Origin: Isochrysis galbana
Lineage: Eukaryota > Haptophyta > Isochrysidales > Isochrysidaceae
Direction of reading: 5' to 3'
Assembly (NCBI GenBank): GCA_018136815.1
Contig: CM030945.1
Location: 966,605 to 1,030,604, forward strand
Length of the DNA: 64,000 nt
The position numbers and the translations under genes were made by a program. Position 1 is the stretch's first letter; every line of letters begins with the position of its first letter. The notes under the pieces were generated by a model. The model did no database searches. It saw only the letters and a list, made by a program, of their open reading frames with translations, and was not told the DNA's origin. Shown here one piece after another: positions 51,801 through 57,356 of the stretch.

Positions 51801-53786
51801 ATTAAGGCCAATATTGGCCATGCCGAGCCGGCAGCGGGATTAACAGGTTTGGCGAAGTTGGCGTTTGGGCTGTCGATGGCGGTGTGCACTCCAAATGCGC
51901 AATTGCGTGTCCTCAGCTCACATGTGCGGTCCTCTTTAGGAGATGCGCTTTGTGCGTTCCCAATACACGAGGGGCGTGGAGAGATCGAGTCGACAGTTGT
52001 CTCAGGTGCCGTGAACTCTTTCGGCTATAGTGGCACCATTGTGCAACTCCTCTGCTCGACGCGATCGCATCAGAGCCAAAGCGTATGGCAGACTTCTTGG
52101 GGCAAAATGTCTTACGAACGTCGCCGCTTTTCGTTGTACCCGTGCCGTCGACAGCGGCGCATATCCGCCCTAGATACGCCATCGACCGCCAGCTTCTCTC
52201 CCAACCCAAATGTTGCCTTAAAGCCTTTTCAAGCGTCTCGCTCTTCAACTATTTCGAGCGAGCTTCGGACCTTCGTGCAGGACAACTTTGTGGCATTGGC
52301 CAGAAGGGGCGCTCAGCCCGTGAAGACATCTGAGACCGCCCACCCCGAAAGCGAATCCATTTGCATCAGCCCCACGGAAACAAGGAAAAACGGGGTCGTC
52401 GCAATCGCAACCGACCCCGGCTATGAAGGCTTCAGGCATGAGATCTCGACGATCCTCACCCCCGAGTTGCCTGCTAGTCGTCCAGAGTTGGTGGAGCAAA
52501 TGATTGTCGAAGAGCTAGCTATGCTCCTTGACGGTGAACAGATTGGACTTGACACAGAACTGACGTCTATTGGCATCGACTCTCTCGCGGCCGCTGAGCT
52601 CATGAGCAGATGCGCTGCGAGTACGGGCGTCACGCTCAGCTTGAGCAAGCTAGAGGCCCACGAGACGCCTCGCGCACTTGCTGCTTACATCATTTCGACC
52701 ATGGATAGTATCCCCGACGTTTCCGGCTACGCCGCAGGAGATGAGTGCACAAATCCGCTACTACGGCTTCCAACGTGGGACATGCTTGATGCCTTGTCAG
52801 TTGTGACGCCCATACGTTCGGATCGCATTGATCCGAAGCGGGACACAGTCTTCTACTTTGCAGGTGTGCCGGGTGTGTGCGGCGTCGAGTTCCCAGAGGT
52901 GTGTGGAGCCCTGCCCTTCAACATCGTCGGTTTAAATTGCATGCAGCTCATCATGCGGCTCGGTCTCTCTGCTACGATGGATCATTTGGCATCGCACCTT
53001 GCGACCACAATAAATGCCTTGCAAGCTACTGGGCCACTTCGGCTGATGGGTTTCTCCTGGGGTGCCTGTGTGGTCGTCGCCACCGCTCAGATCCTCGAGG
53101 ATCAGGGGCGTGAAGTCGCGAAGCTCGTAATAGTCGAGCCCTTCCAGCGCGTTATTATCGATCTACGCCTCGTGCCGCTCTTGGCTCAACTCTGGATTCG
53201 AGCCCTTGTGCCCGTCCCGCCTCTTATTTCGAAGATGCACGCCTTCATCGAAGGTCAGGGTGCCGATGTGCCGCCTTTGACCTCCCTAAACGACGCGTGG
53301 ATGGGAGCGTTGGCCTGCCACGCCACCCTCAAGCAGCAGGATTCGACGCTTCGGTGCGAAACTCTATGTGTCGTGTCTACCTTCCGCGCGGCGGCCTCGA
53401 ATTACGAGCTCGCTGAGAACTGCTTGCAGGTCCTTTGGCCTCCTCCGGACCAGCCCTTGCCTTGGTACGAGAAGCTGCGGAAATGGGTTGTCCTATCACT
53501 TGTGGCGCCCGGAACCCCAGTTACGCGGCAATGCCAGCGATGTACCGAAGTGATTGCCCCCGGGGACCATTTCTTCATGCTAGACCCGAGCAAGGCCCGT
53601 CCTGCTCTCGCGAAGATAGCGGAATTTTTCGAGAATGAGCCATCGAGGTCGAACAATCGCGACGGAAAGACTGAGGATCCTGCCGTCAAGGTCATCTCCA
53701 CGTCCGACCCAAAAAGGCGTTATAACCCGGTGTTCACTTGTCTCAGCCGCGTCACCAAGGGCAATAACTCAATTTTTCGAGACTAA
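36813..53786 (+). CDS. Giant modular type I polyketide synthase, FAAL-loaded and AT-less
   Basis: One uninterrupted frame of 5,657 codons. Approximate residues: FAAL 1-690 (YTSGSTGQPKGV near 210, RTGDLGF, TSGKLRRRDC near 676); ACP1 795-880 (Ser833); KS1 895-1330 (Cys1063, His1197, His1237); DH1 1345-1640 (His1387, Asp1558); linker or psi-KR to 1815; ER1 1815-2145; KR1 2148-2400 (TGGTGGLG, Tyr2299); ACP2 (Ser2448); KS2 2500-2920 (Cys2674); ACP3 (Ser2983); KS3 3050-3490 (Cys3232); DH2 3505-3800 (His3556); psi-KR; ER2 3970-4300; KR2 4300-4545; ACP4 (Ser4602); KS4 4665-5085 (Cys4833, first His replaced by Gln4963, His5003 kept); ACP5 (Ser5257); TE 5345-5615 (GFSWG, Ser5415). No acyltransferase domain occurs, so malonyl units must come from a separate enzyme. 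The FAAL implies a fatty-acid starter. ER and KR of modules 1 and 3 are encoded by matching DNA. Product unknown. Confidence 0.96.
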   Translation: MTVDQLLAGHSLVAAFERRATQLGSRRVYTWLKADGSEEASLSYEQLRARAAAVCVALRRTWSVPEGGRVMLVYPPGLELLIAFFGCQYARIIAVPYYPPIIPTSPMPSASAWRVLAEGIAKVERIVASCLPKLLLSSTSYLRLKWLSSRLFLAGSDGPRPHWPGEWQWKSTDDLPARLSRSDREWFEGLISQHALRDGSTDLTDDVCFLQYTSGSTGQPKGVMVGTANLMANIRAIRASIGASHAMERLDGGVDGRRLCVTSWLPQYHDMGLIGACLVPVMSGWCADLLAPQTFLQRPSAWLEAISRRACTHNCCSTSPNFGYALCVRRVDDAKLTSLSLHHWLIAMNGAEPIRVDTLRAFVAKFRGVGFDPCAFSCVFGLAENCLLVCGRAETPHILSVSRDRLGIGDRAVPCSEVAADDDQVVSCAVAPGDHPSPQAHRLEVAGCYLLPSGGPVAQVVRIIDPSTSTPLEPGTIGEIWVAGDSVARGYWELPEVSERTFRAKIASPYGDGGSTMGVSAVAFWPDAQQRGSRTVPDEVLEPSADMMRGSTATFAPHLRTGDLGFIWQQRLYVVGRSKDVLTMRGRTLHASDVEACAEKGSSMLRPGCCAAVALNIAGGSSEESLVLVAELRLHAPSDEEELKRVCIAVAEAVREGEGVRPDGILLLRARTILKTTSGKLRRRDCREAYLQLCGQLEDEARSGGAVEGGAQLGGDTEVPGATATLIPADAVLYHWRRGVKGTGTHQDERPLHSESDAAPLGPKGSCVQKVGGGTAEEQPAVKAGIGDAYGGGPVEADMDVHHMLALLQKAAGEVNGAPIGIDAPLMEAGLDSAALGEFQGIVTERLGMEEHFSESMLFDHPTLRQLARAIASTGTGHATALEVDSRDTPDRLAYHSASVALLSANGYFPAGVDARGLSKFCDCSTDAVSTVPLVRWPIELDRGIVAQRAKHGAFLRDAELFDNLAFAISQAEAEAMDPQQRLLLERGYEALRAAGSSRESLVGSDIGVFIGIAAADWTDVVRASHLASSVYAATGSSHSIASGRISFVLGIQGPCVSYDTACSAALVATHAAWRAQQLEECTSSLVGGVSMMLLPHVSMTFAMAGMLSPRGRCHTFDSRADGYARGEACCALTLASGAGWPPFCRAEVRQCRVRQDGRSASLTAPNGQAQRDLLTAVYAVQLGSESTMVLDGIEAHGTGTQLGDPVEVRALAAAVLRSQPPQTQFLASSLKANAGHAEPAAGLAGLIALELSLFAESQRPNAQLRVLSSHIREGMRGTACYLPVQSSHLRSHRTPTPSERTPPGKPSGFLGGVSSFGYSGTISHASIQCHRDVQRVQLTKVEYVRRRFPWRESTHPLAQIRPHITEGSCIFHSPARGALFALVSDHIVHGQVIFPAAGYLEMARECCARVLGAPWVQLRRVYFLQPLVLDGSLQDAVISCSFDENTSRFYVSNSSLPQLSNAPDGGSGVSTHCTGDASGASSHVYLFEVPTVREACDITVEPEKLYSSLYSIGLEYGRSYRRLQVAWVTAAGQSLARLAPGRRMDADGTQVHPADLDAALQLASLLSPRLPTTLQLPFTVASALMRRASNNLHSQAVRQGVASAGIWICGMDAGGKEGLGVVLQSFESRSVSAGTRALARQATKRPDMYSTEWRPINVPVADERLLAQGAVMSTPSGNTGPCSQAKSLLPQGRPPCTILINGEDRAALQALASAEAALCCLRAQRSSKDAFLRMITNASLPFARTSSQPRHAGVFGLARSARSEMPTASITHLDVSEYSRAGAVAHSLALSIAPEPEVLCSQHTLLVARLVTARASTYGPVTLHFDARGAVANLRVVSQAPRTAGLQEGEVALGVRAVGLNFRDVLNVLGAYPGDPGPPGSDCAANVAELGGRDVRLRSGDSVLGHGVAALASEARTDARLVALFRHPLTFEQASTLPTTWSTVHMALLAAGPRSNEDVLLQAGAGGVGLAAAEYAHWLCARVAVSVGRPYKHFYVRSMGLSPRTLSSRDGSAFAFGGSVLLCARRVCFVLNSLSGDFIAGSLAVLGENGFFGEIGKRAVWSAERMPVASPSITYRALALDAAMEQCPCWMSGVLQTLSARATRDVAHGLPFLCFELDRSVHAAFRCLQSGRNTGKVVVRIPSTAVVSAQCTHLLTGGTGGLGLLTGIWLGENGAVKVLLSSRSGQLAKMEASRLTGLRTCGYCVLQCDTSDTSDMRRAFGCAAADAGSRIRGLWHAAGVLSDGLLSTQTARTLRCVYAPKAYGSWTLQQASAPAVLDAFVTFSSVAALLGGAGQSNYAAANCCLDSLCCHRVVRGQAGSSVQWGPWADVGMAAGGAIHVRMQAGGIGLLSPAEGVHAWRSCLRPSGLAVCALVAVDWARFFGLATHRLPLLASIAPEQSITSKSMSVLSEPKQSGVTIADVLEAMRRTSGVRIEADAPLMECGLDSLGVVELGNELQRLAGRSLPSTLIFDFPTARLLASHLDAKPDLAHYEVRTASGSPSLEHVIFIGLEASLPGSAVSVDAVQRVLACGADLVTEVPVNRWPLAPHHRRGDVIAQRVRHGAFLFDVENFDHSGFGISPGEVSSMDPQQRLLLERGYGALHAAGLRRSELVGSLTGVFVAIAAADWTAKLRSSPAAQSVFAATGSSHSIASGRISFVLGLQGPCASFDTACSATLVASHSALRSLQLCECHAAVLSGVSLMLLPTVSWTFGRAGMLSTNGRCFTFDGRADGYARGEACCAFALRPGSYQSSGQAGIAGSCVRQDGKSASLTAPNGQAQQAMLRAAHEDAANGIPPIFESHGTGTALGDPIEARSLSSVLSDARIARLVGGMKANVGHSEPAAGGSGLLSLLALCRGENAPNAQLRLLNGHVATAIDRNFALPSQLTSHRATLSGVSSFGYSGTIAHTVLSAVARSIVGAGDGERWRTMSVFSRRKISPRIASSSTTLAGLGVHDILDSLQKTLGVGVDADVPLMDAGLDSLGAVELGNQLQQRVGDKLQLPTTLVFDYPTARQLSQFFEVALMSSDAHAMSETWEPVAPKLDDRPSTPSEAPCLGHLIPALASGWSALLPGGATSCHDLRNLIASGANLVGVVPADRWHSPCAQSESDVDGPLHRTRHGGFLADITLFDNVFFGLAPAEAAAMDPQQRLLLERSYDALNAANFCKATLLDSLTGVFIGIAATDWAEVLRTTPLGGTVYAATGSSHSVASGRVSFALGLQGPCISYDTACSAALVASHAAMRAVQRSECVSALIAGVSVMLLPGVSTTFATAGMLSHVGRCHTFDARADGYVRAEACCTGALRSREEIALDCALLMGGSVRQDGKSASLTAPNGQAQQALIQAALIDAQTLPDDLCAIEAHGTGTALGDPVEIRSLVASIIGCGGVPELPLVGSIKANAGHAEPAAGASALVCLAYSLRMGEAGPNAQLRVLNPHIASAHRMSAAALAVQIAPLAPPCTSHWDNLTGGVSSFGYSGTLAHQLLCLNSSQMRVQRPSVSSPDMDGRRLRHKLRHFPCHDLAHPFLSRRHAFPKSTESYTFETPVGGALFALVGDHVILGHVVFPASAYLETAHAARVFVTGELQSGLAKVSFRAPLRLCNQDTSWLCCTIAATNLAFTIESMDGDQKAARTMHCAGSLSRPSCRREPRVVSLRQSCSASFDMATLYATLHAAGLQYGNDYRALQMALRLADSTAAIGYTRRRKRWQGTEVHPADLDASFQLTALPTASTRLRLPFALHHCFYSQAHGPLWLVARCGPDGSSQIVLESRRLNLLVTVDGFQTRELYTEAKRGSRHAAMYFTRWMQVEFPLDHQDGALGKMLVVSASGGLEVRESSEGRLPPIGVHVAIDSGVTHPHISPLPSLTVAQRSVCSYTSSTLPRLVFLSAGAYAVTPMSANCPVRGGVLGFVRSARSESLDNNLATCDLHSRGWADMTSRLSWAAAFFPSAEPESAIRDGARVVPRLCTAPLSTIGPVSLHFDARGAVANLRVVSQAPRTAGLQEGEVALGVRAVGLNFRDVLNVLGAYPGDPGPPGSDCAANVAELGGRDVRLRSGDSVLGHGVAALASEARTDARLVALFRHPLTFEQASTLPTTWSTVHMALLAAGPRSNEDVLLQAGAGGVGLAAAEYAHWLCARVAVSVGRPYKHFYVRSMGLSPRTLSSRDGSAFAFGGSVLLCARRVCFVLNSLSGDFIAGSLAVLGENGFFGEIGKRAVWSAERMPVASPSITYRALALDAAMEQCPCWMSGVLQTLSARATRDVAHGLPFLCFELDRSVHAAFRCLQSGRNTGKVVVRIPSTAVVSAQCTHLLTGGTGGLGLLTGIWLGENGAVKVLLSSRSGQLAKMEASRLTGLRTCGYCVLQCDTSDTSDMRRAFGCAAADAGSRIRGLWHAAGVLSDGLLSTQTARTLRCVYAPKAYGSWTLQQASAPAVLDAFVTFSSVAALLGGAGQSNYAAANCCLDSLCCHRVVRGQAGSSVQWGPWADVGMAAGGAIHVRMQAGGIGLLSPAEGVHAWRSCLRPSGLAVCALVAVDWARFFDAFPRADIQPFLDGMRQQNHTMKHLPSAPRHSQVNGISLPEIMSTLRHTIGPHVDEDSPLMDAGLDSLGAVELGNQLQQKSGLSSLPTTLVLDFPTGRQLAAYFEATASGGATQGETAEIFVQGLSEAGVRASECHAHGWSADLPAGCSTLLMIESLVRQGADAVASIPNGRWEVDSTLRESVAASHGGFLARLECFDNTAFGVSGVEAAVMDPQQRLLLEHGYAALHAAGSSRSVLLGQNIGVFVGIAAADWAEVLRASQSARSVYAATGASHSIASGRLSYFLGIHGPCASYDTACSSALVAGHAAITCVHQGVSDGALLAGVSVMLLPGVSITFARAGMLSIRGRSQSFDERADGYARSEACLAVALQPSLASLGSFNLLGGSVRQDGRGASLTAPNGQAQRLLFVSSMAQAVVEPSELRLAEAQANGTTLGDPIEVRSFASAVLRFRGVDDALVIGSIKANIGHAEPAAGLTGLAKLAFGLSMAVCTPNAQLRVLSSHVRSSLGDALCAFPIHEGRGEIESTVVSGAVNSFGYSGTIVQLLCSTRSHQSQSVWQTSWGKMSYERRRFSLYPCRRQRRISALDTPSTASFSPNPNVALKPFQASRSSTISSELRTFVQDNFVALARRGAQPVKTSETAHPESESICISPTETRKNGVVAIATDPGYEGFRHEISTILTPELPASRPELVEQMIVEELAMLLDGEQIGLDTELTSIGIDSLAAAELMSRCAASTGVTLSLSKLEAHETPRALAAYIISTMDSIPDVSGYAAGDECTNPLLRLPTWDMLDALSVVTPIRSDRIDPKRDTVFYFAGVPGVCGVEFPEVCGALPFNIVGLNCMQLIMRLGLSATMDHLASHLATTINALQATGPLRLMGFSWGACVVVATAQILEDQGREVAKLVIVEPFQRVIIDLRLVPLLAQLWIRALVPVPPLISKMHAFIEGQGADVPPLTSLNDAWMGALACHATLKQQDSTLRCETLCVVSTFRAAASNYELAENCLQVLWPPPDQPLPWYEKLRKWVVLSLVAPGTPVTRQCQRCTEVIAPGDHFFMLDPSKARPALAKIAEFFENEPSRSNNRDGKTEDPAVKVISTSDPKRRYNPVFTCLSRVTKGNNSIFRD
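42283..43960 (+). repeat. ER-KR coding segment, copy 1
   Basis: 1,678 bp matching 48739-50416 with constant offset 6,456 bp (2,152 codons). It covers the enoylreductase and ketoreductase of module 1. Homology at protein level continues weakly on both sides (GPVTLHFD against GPVSLHFD), but nucleotide identity stops sharply. Confidence 0.9.
48739..50416 (+). repeat. ER-KR coding segment, copy 2
   Basis: Second copy of 42283-43960, in module 3. The compared stretches, and the translations in other frames, are the same in both copies, so synonymous positions are also conserved. Confidence 0.9.
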
Positions 53787-53895
53787 GCCGTCAAGGAGGC
53801 TGCTGCCGCTCTGGTCATATCCACGCCCAACCCAGAAAGTTCAACCCAGTGTTCGCTCGTCTCAACTGCGTCACCAGGGACAAGAATTCGTCTCA
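53684..53895 (+). repeat. Imperfect duplication across the polyketide synthase stop codon
   Basis: 53684-53770 (GTCAAGGTCATCTCCACGTC...) and 53809-53895 (GGTCATATCCACGCCCAACC...) are diverged direct repeats, about 125 bp apart. The first copy encodes the last about 30 residues and is followed by the TAA at 53784-53786; the second lies in the 3' flank. Confidence 0.7.
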
Positions 53896-54689
53896 TTGAA
53901 CATGACTGTTCAGCTCCGCGCAAGGATCATGCCTACGTTGCTCCTTGGCGGTTCTACTACACAACATAAAGAACGCGCGATCCCACCCCCACCATCACTC
54001 ATCAACCTCTTTGTTGGCATGGCGTTTCAAAATTACCGACTTTTACAGAATCCACTAAAACGGAGCCACCAATTCGGAAGAATCACTGCTGATACGAATA
54101 ATAGAATGATTTGCAAAACTGCGTAGAGCTAGGGGAGTCAAACACTATTTCAACTTCTAAGAGTGTAAAAATGAACAACCTACTTTTATAAGTAGGGGTC
54201 AATGGGGGCCTCGCGCACCCCTCCCTCCATAGCAGAGCCACCCCCTGGCGGTGGGCCTGCACAACCATCCTCAACCCCTGCCTTTTGCAACTAACTTTAT
54301 AGTTGGTCGCAATGGAGCGCGCCGCCGCTCCCCACCTCTCCATCGGGCCCCCCGCCACCGCGGGTGCCCCCCCTTTACCCATGGAACTGTCGCTGGCGAA
54401 GCGACCGCGTCCGCCCGCAGAGGCAGAGCAGGTGAGCGCGACCCCAGTCGCGCCGCACGGCCCGTGGCCCCGGCCACACCAGCCAAAGCAGCCATGCTGG
54501 CCCACCTCATGGTGGGCCACAGGTTGTGGAGAACAGAGAGCCAGCACCAAACACGAAGCGACACCCATCCGCAAGGCATGCCTTATGGCAGAGGCCACTC
54601 CCACCCTGGGGACGGCCGCGCTGCCCTGGCAGCGCGGCCCGAGACCGGGTGGCCCTTATGGGCACAACTCTAACAACAATCCCCAAACG
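53896..54689. other. 3' flank of the polyketide synthase, no gene seen
   Basis: AT-richer to about 54200, then GC-rich DNA with small inverted repeats such as AACTAACTTTATAGTTGG (54289-54306). No convincing ORF. Confidence 0.5.
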
Positions 54690-55545
54690 TATCAAGACAC
54701 AGGGGCCGTGATGGATGGGACTTTATCTTTGATGGTTGGAAACAAAAGCTCAAGGGTGGCCTTGACGGCGTCCTCGTAATCTTTCTGGTTCAGTGTTACA
54801 TTGTTGACATTTTCTAACCAGAACTTAGCCTTCCTCTCCATCGATTCGTCGGGGTTGTGTATATATGTTCGCGAGAGTATACCCCATGCGCAGCTTATCA
54901 CGGGGTCTGCGGCAGTCTTGAACACTTCCTTCTTCAGAGAATCGATAGTGGCGGTCCAGGCGGTCGGGCCAGGGCGTAATCCACGAAGCAAACGGCGGCC
55001 GCCTCGCCAAATCCCTAGCGGCGGCTGCGACCGAGGACAATGAGGCGGCGGAGGTAGGCGCGGTGGGCCTCGGGGACCTCCGCCTCACCTTCGCAGAGAA
55101 AGCGCATGAATGGCTGGCAGTAGTACGGCGAATGCGCACCATCGCCAGTGCCATAGCGCCAGTTGTCTGGGTGGTCGGGGCGACCTGTGTCGGTGTCCGG
55201 TGGCGCAGGGCGGAATGCACAATAGGCACATCCCGTGGCATTCGTCCACACCCCGCCTTCTGACGTGGGGCGTTGTGTGCGGGGGGTAGTTAGAGTGGCG
55301 TCGGTGGGGCGAGCCCTCGCGAAGGATGCTGCCAGGCCTGCGTGTCCGCAAAAGCGTGACATGGGATCGAAGTCCACTTTGGCGTTACGCCACGAGTCTT
55401 GGTCCCACTTAGCACCCTCAGGGTGGCCGAGGCCATCGGCGGGAGGGGCGCAACGGCGACTCTTCTGTGGCGGGGAGGCGTCGAGTGGGGGCAATCCGTT
55501 TCCAGTTTCCAGAGGAAGCGGGTGGTGGCTCCTTGGTGTGATCAA
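54690..55545 (-). pseudogene. Gag-like retroelement fragment with frameshift
   Basis: The upstream frame (55545 to 55015) carries Cys-containing segments SRFCGHAGLAAS and NATGCAYCAFRPAPPDTD, ending in an Arg/Leu-rich tail. After a frame change near 54990 the frame to 54692 continues with DSLKKEVFKTAADPVISCAW and ERKAKFWLENVNNVTLNQKD. The two parts look like one disrupted gene. 55076-55282 is shared with 33954-34160. Function assignment as gag rests on that association with an LTR-like sequence. Confidence 0.4.
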
Positions 55546-56293
55546 CGCGAGTTGTTTTGCGATCCGAGCCCCGTCGATCGTTGGAGCTTCCGGCCGAGGG
55601 CTTAGGTTTCTCAGATTTGCTGGCAGAGGGTTGGGACGCTCCGAGAGGATCTGGGCAGGAGTGTTGTCAGCTCAACCCCTGCCAGTGGGCAGGGGCTGAG
55701 GTTGAGTGTGCAGGCCCACCCACCACCCAGGGGGTGTCTGCGATGGAGGCAGGGGGGAACAGGGCCCCCATGACCCTATCAGTTTTACTGATAGTTGGCA
55801 AGGAGCCTACTATCAGTGCGAGGCGTGCACCCCTCCCAAGCCGAATGGAGGGGGGGAAGATGGTACCACATGGAGGCAAACAACCTCCCTAGTCCGTAGG
55901 TCTAGGTAGTGCACGAGGCACGAGGGGAGTAGGAGTAGCCGTGAGGTGGGAGAGGCGGGGCGGACGAAGTGTGTGTGCTTGAATACGGAGAGAGACCCAA
56001 GGCTGCGTGGGTGGCGAGACGCATTTCTAAGATTGGCGCAATTGATGCTTGAAAAGGCTCTCCTTCCTCTTGCGTCATAGGAAGGCAGTTGACGCTACAA
56101 CCTTTATCATTCGCAAGTCGCCCCTCCATGTAAAAGAGCTATGACCTACGTCATGGGAACCTAAGCGATCTCCGGGCAACACAGCCATATGCGGTTGCAA
56201 GACATGGTTTCCTGCACCACCCATCATGATACATCAGGTTGACCACACGAAGCTTGGTCTGAGAAGGGAATGCGTGCAAGACATTCATATGAT
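55546..56293. other. Intergenic, no protein gene seen
   Basis: Contains the small repeat ATGACCCTATCAGTTTTACT (about 55769), related to those at 19.9 and 60.4 kb. The right part is the 3' UTR side of the selenoprotein H gene. Confidence 0.5.
56080..56230 (-). promoter_or_regulatory. Candidate SECIS region for the selenoprotein H gene
   Basis: Two hairpins lie 3' of the stop codon (56294) on the minus strand. Hairpin 1: ATGA at 56227-56224, then 13 nt, then a loop AAACCATGT (56210-56202) closed by GTGGTGCAGG and CTTGCAACCGC with one bulge. The spacing from ATGA to the AA loop fits eukaryotic SECIS elements, but the 3' GA of the quartet is not evident. Hairpin 2: ATGA (56154-56151), stem CGTAGGTC/GACTTGCG and a following ATGAT (56110-56106), but no AA loop. 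Neither is a perfect match. Confidence 0.3.
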
Positions 56294-56784
56294 CTAGTTG
56301 AGAGCCTTGACGACGTCCGCCGCCACCTGCGCACGCAGTGCGAGGCAGTGAGTGCAGCGGAGCACCCGCAGCCTGTGCTAAAAAAAATCAACTCTTGACA
56401 GAGAGGGGCACAATTCGCAGCTGGGCAGGAGGCAGCGGGGAGCGGGCAGCAGGCAGTGAGGCTGCCTGCCTTCTCCATGTCCAGGGCCTTGAGCTTGGTG
56501 AAGGGGCGGGGCATGTCGGTTAGGCTGACAACAGCCTTTCCATTGACCCTGATCTCGAAGCAGCCCTTGCGAGGCTTCTCCGCGTTGACTGAGATCTTGG
56601 TGCCTGGCACAGACGCCTTGATCATGGACTCGACCTTAGAAGCGCGAGTCTTGAACGCGCCTCAGGACTTGCAGGCCTCGATCTCGACCGATACGTTTGA
56701 CGTGGACGCGGTAGACGCAGTTTTTGGCGAGCTCGCCACCTTGGTCGCTGCTGTCTTCTTCACGATCGTCTTCTTTGGCGCCAT
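56294..56784 (-). CDS. SELENOH: Selenoprotein H homologue (CxxU redox protein)
   Basis: Two exons on the minus strand: 56784-56470 and 56326-56294 (TAG), about 115 aa. The frame crosses a TGA at 56664-56662 in the context EACKS-TGA-GAFKTRA, which gives Cys38-x-x-Sec41, the CxxU redox motif of the Rdx (SelW/SelT/SelH/SelV) family. Conserved context continues downstream: a hydrophilic helix, then EKPRKGCFEIRVNGKAVVSL and DMPRPFTKLKALDMEK. The Lys/Thr/Ala-rich N terminus (MAPKKTIVKKTAATK) resembles the basic, nuclear-type start of SelH. The intron is best modelled as GC-AG (AAG|GCAGGC, acceptor GTGCGCAG), giving a C terminus VAADVVKALN. A frame starting downstream at 56625 lacks the redox motif. 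Expected role: thiol/selenol redox defence. Confidence 0.85.
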
Positions 56785-56809
56785 CCCACTCTCGCCCCCT
56801 CACTCGTCC

Positions 56810-56994
56810 CCTCTCTCTTCTTTTTCGCTCTCCCTCTCTCTCCCTCTCTCTCCATCTCTCCCCCCCCCTCTCTCACTCTCTCTCACACACACTCTCTTCT
56901 CTCTCTTCTCTGTTTTCTCTCTTTCTCTCTTTCTCTCTCTCTCCCTCCCTCTCTCTTTCTCCCTCTCTCTCTCCCTCTCGCTCTCCCTCCCTCC

Positions 56995-57079
<85 letters not shown>

Positions 57080-57117
57080 CTTCTCCTCTCTCTCTCTCTC
57101 TCTCTCTCTCCCTCCCG

Positions 57118-57148
<31 letters not shown>

Positions 57149-57189
57149 CCTCTCTCTCTCTCTCCCTCCCTCTCCCTCCCTCTCTCCCT

Positions 57190-57242
<53 letters not shown>

Positions 57243-57356
57243 CCTCTTCTCTCTCTCTTTCTCTCTCCCTCCCTCTCTCTCTCTCCCTCCCTCTCTCTCT
57301 CTCTCTCCCTCTCTCCCTCTCTCTCTCTCCCCCCCCCCCCCCTCTCTCTCTCAGTC
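56810..57356. repeat. CT microsatellite upstream of the selenoprotein H gene
   Basis: Over 500 bp of (CT)n, CCCT and TTTCTCT runs starting about 25 bp from the minus-strand start codon, so it is a (GA)n leader in gene orientation. Confidence 0.95.

Noticed and set aside
36813-53786. Many short frames on other frames within the polyketide synthase
   Set aside because: Shadows of the main frame; those in 42.4-44 kb recur at 48.9-50.5 kb only because the DNA is duplicated.
56224-56625. 133-codon minus-strand frame starting at 56625
   Set aside because: It starts inside the selenoprotein domain and reads through the intron; the upstream frame with the TGA carries the conserved redox motif.
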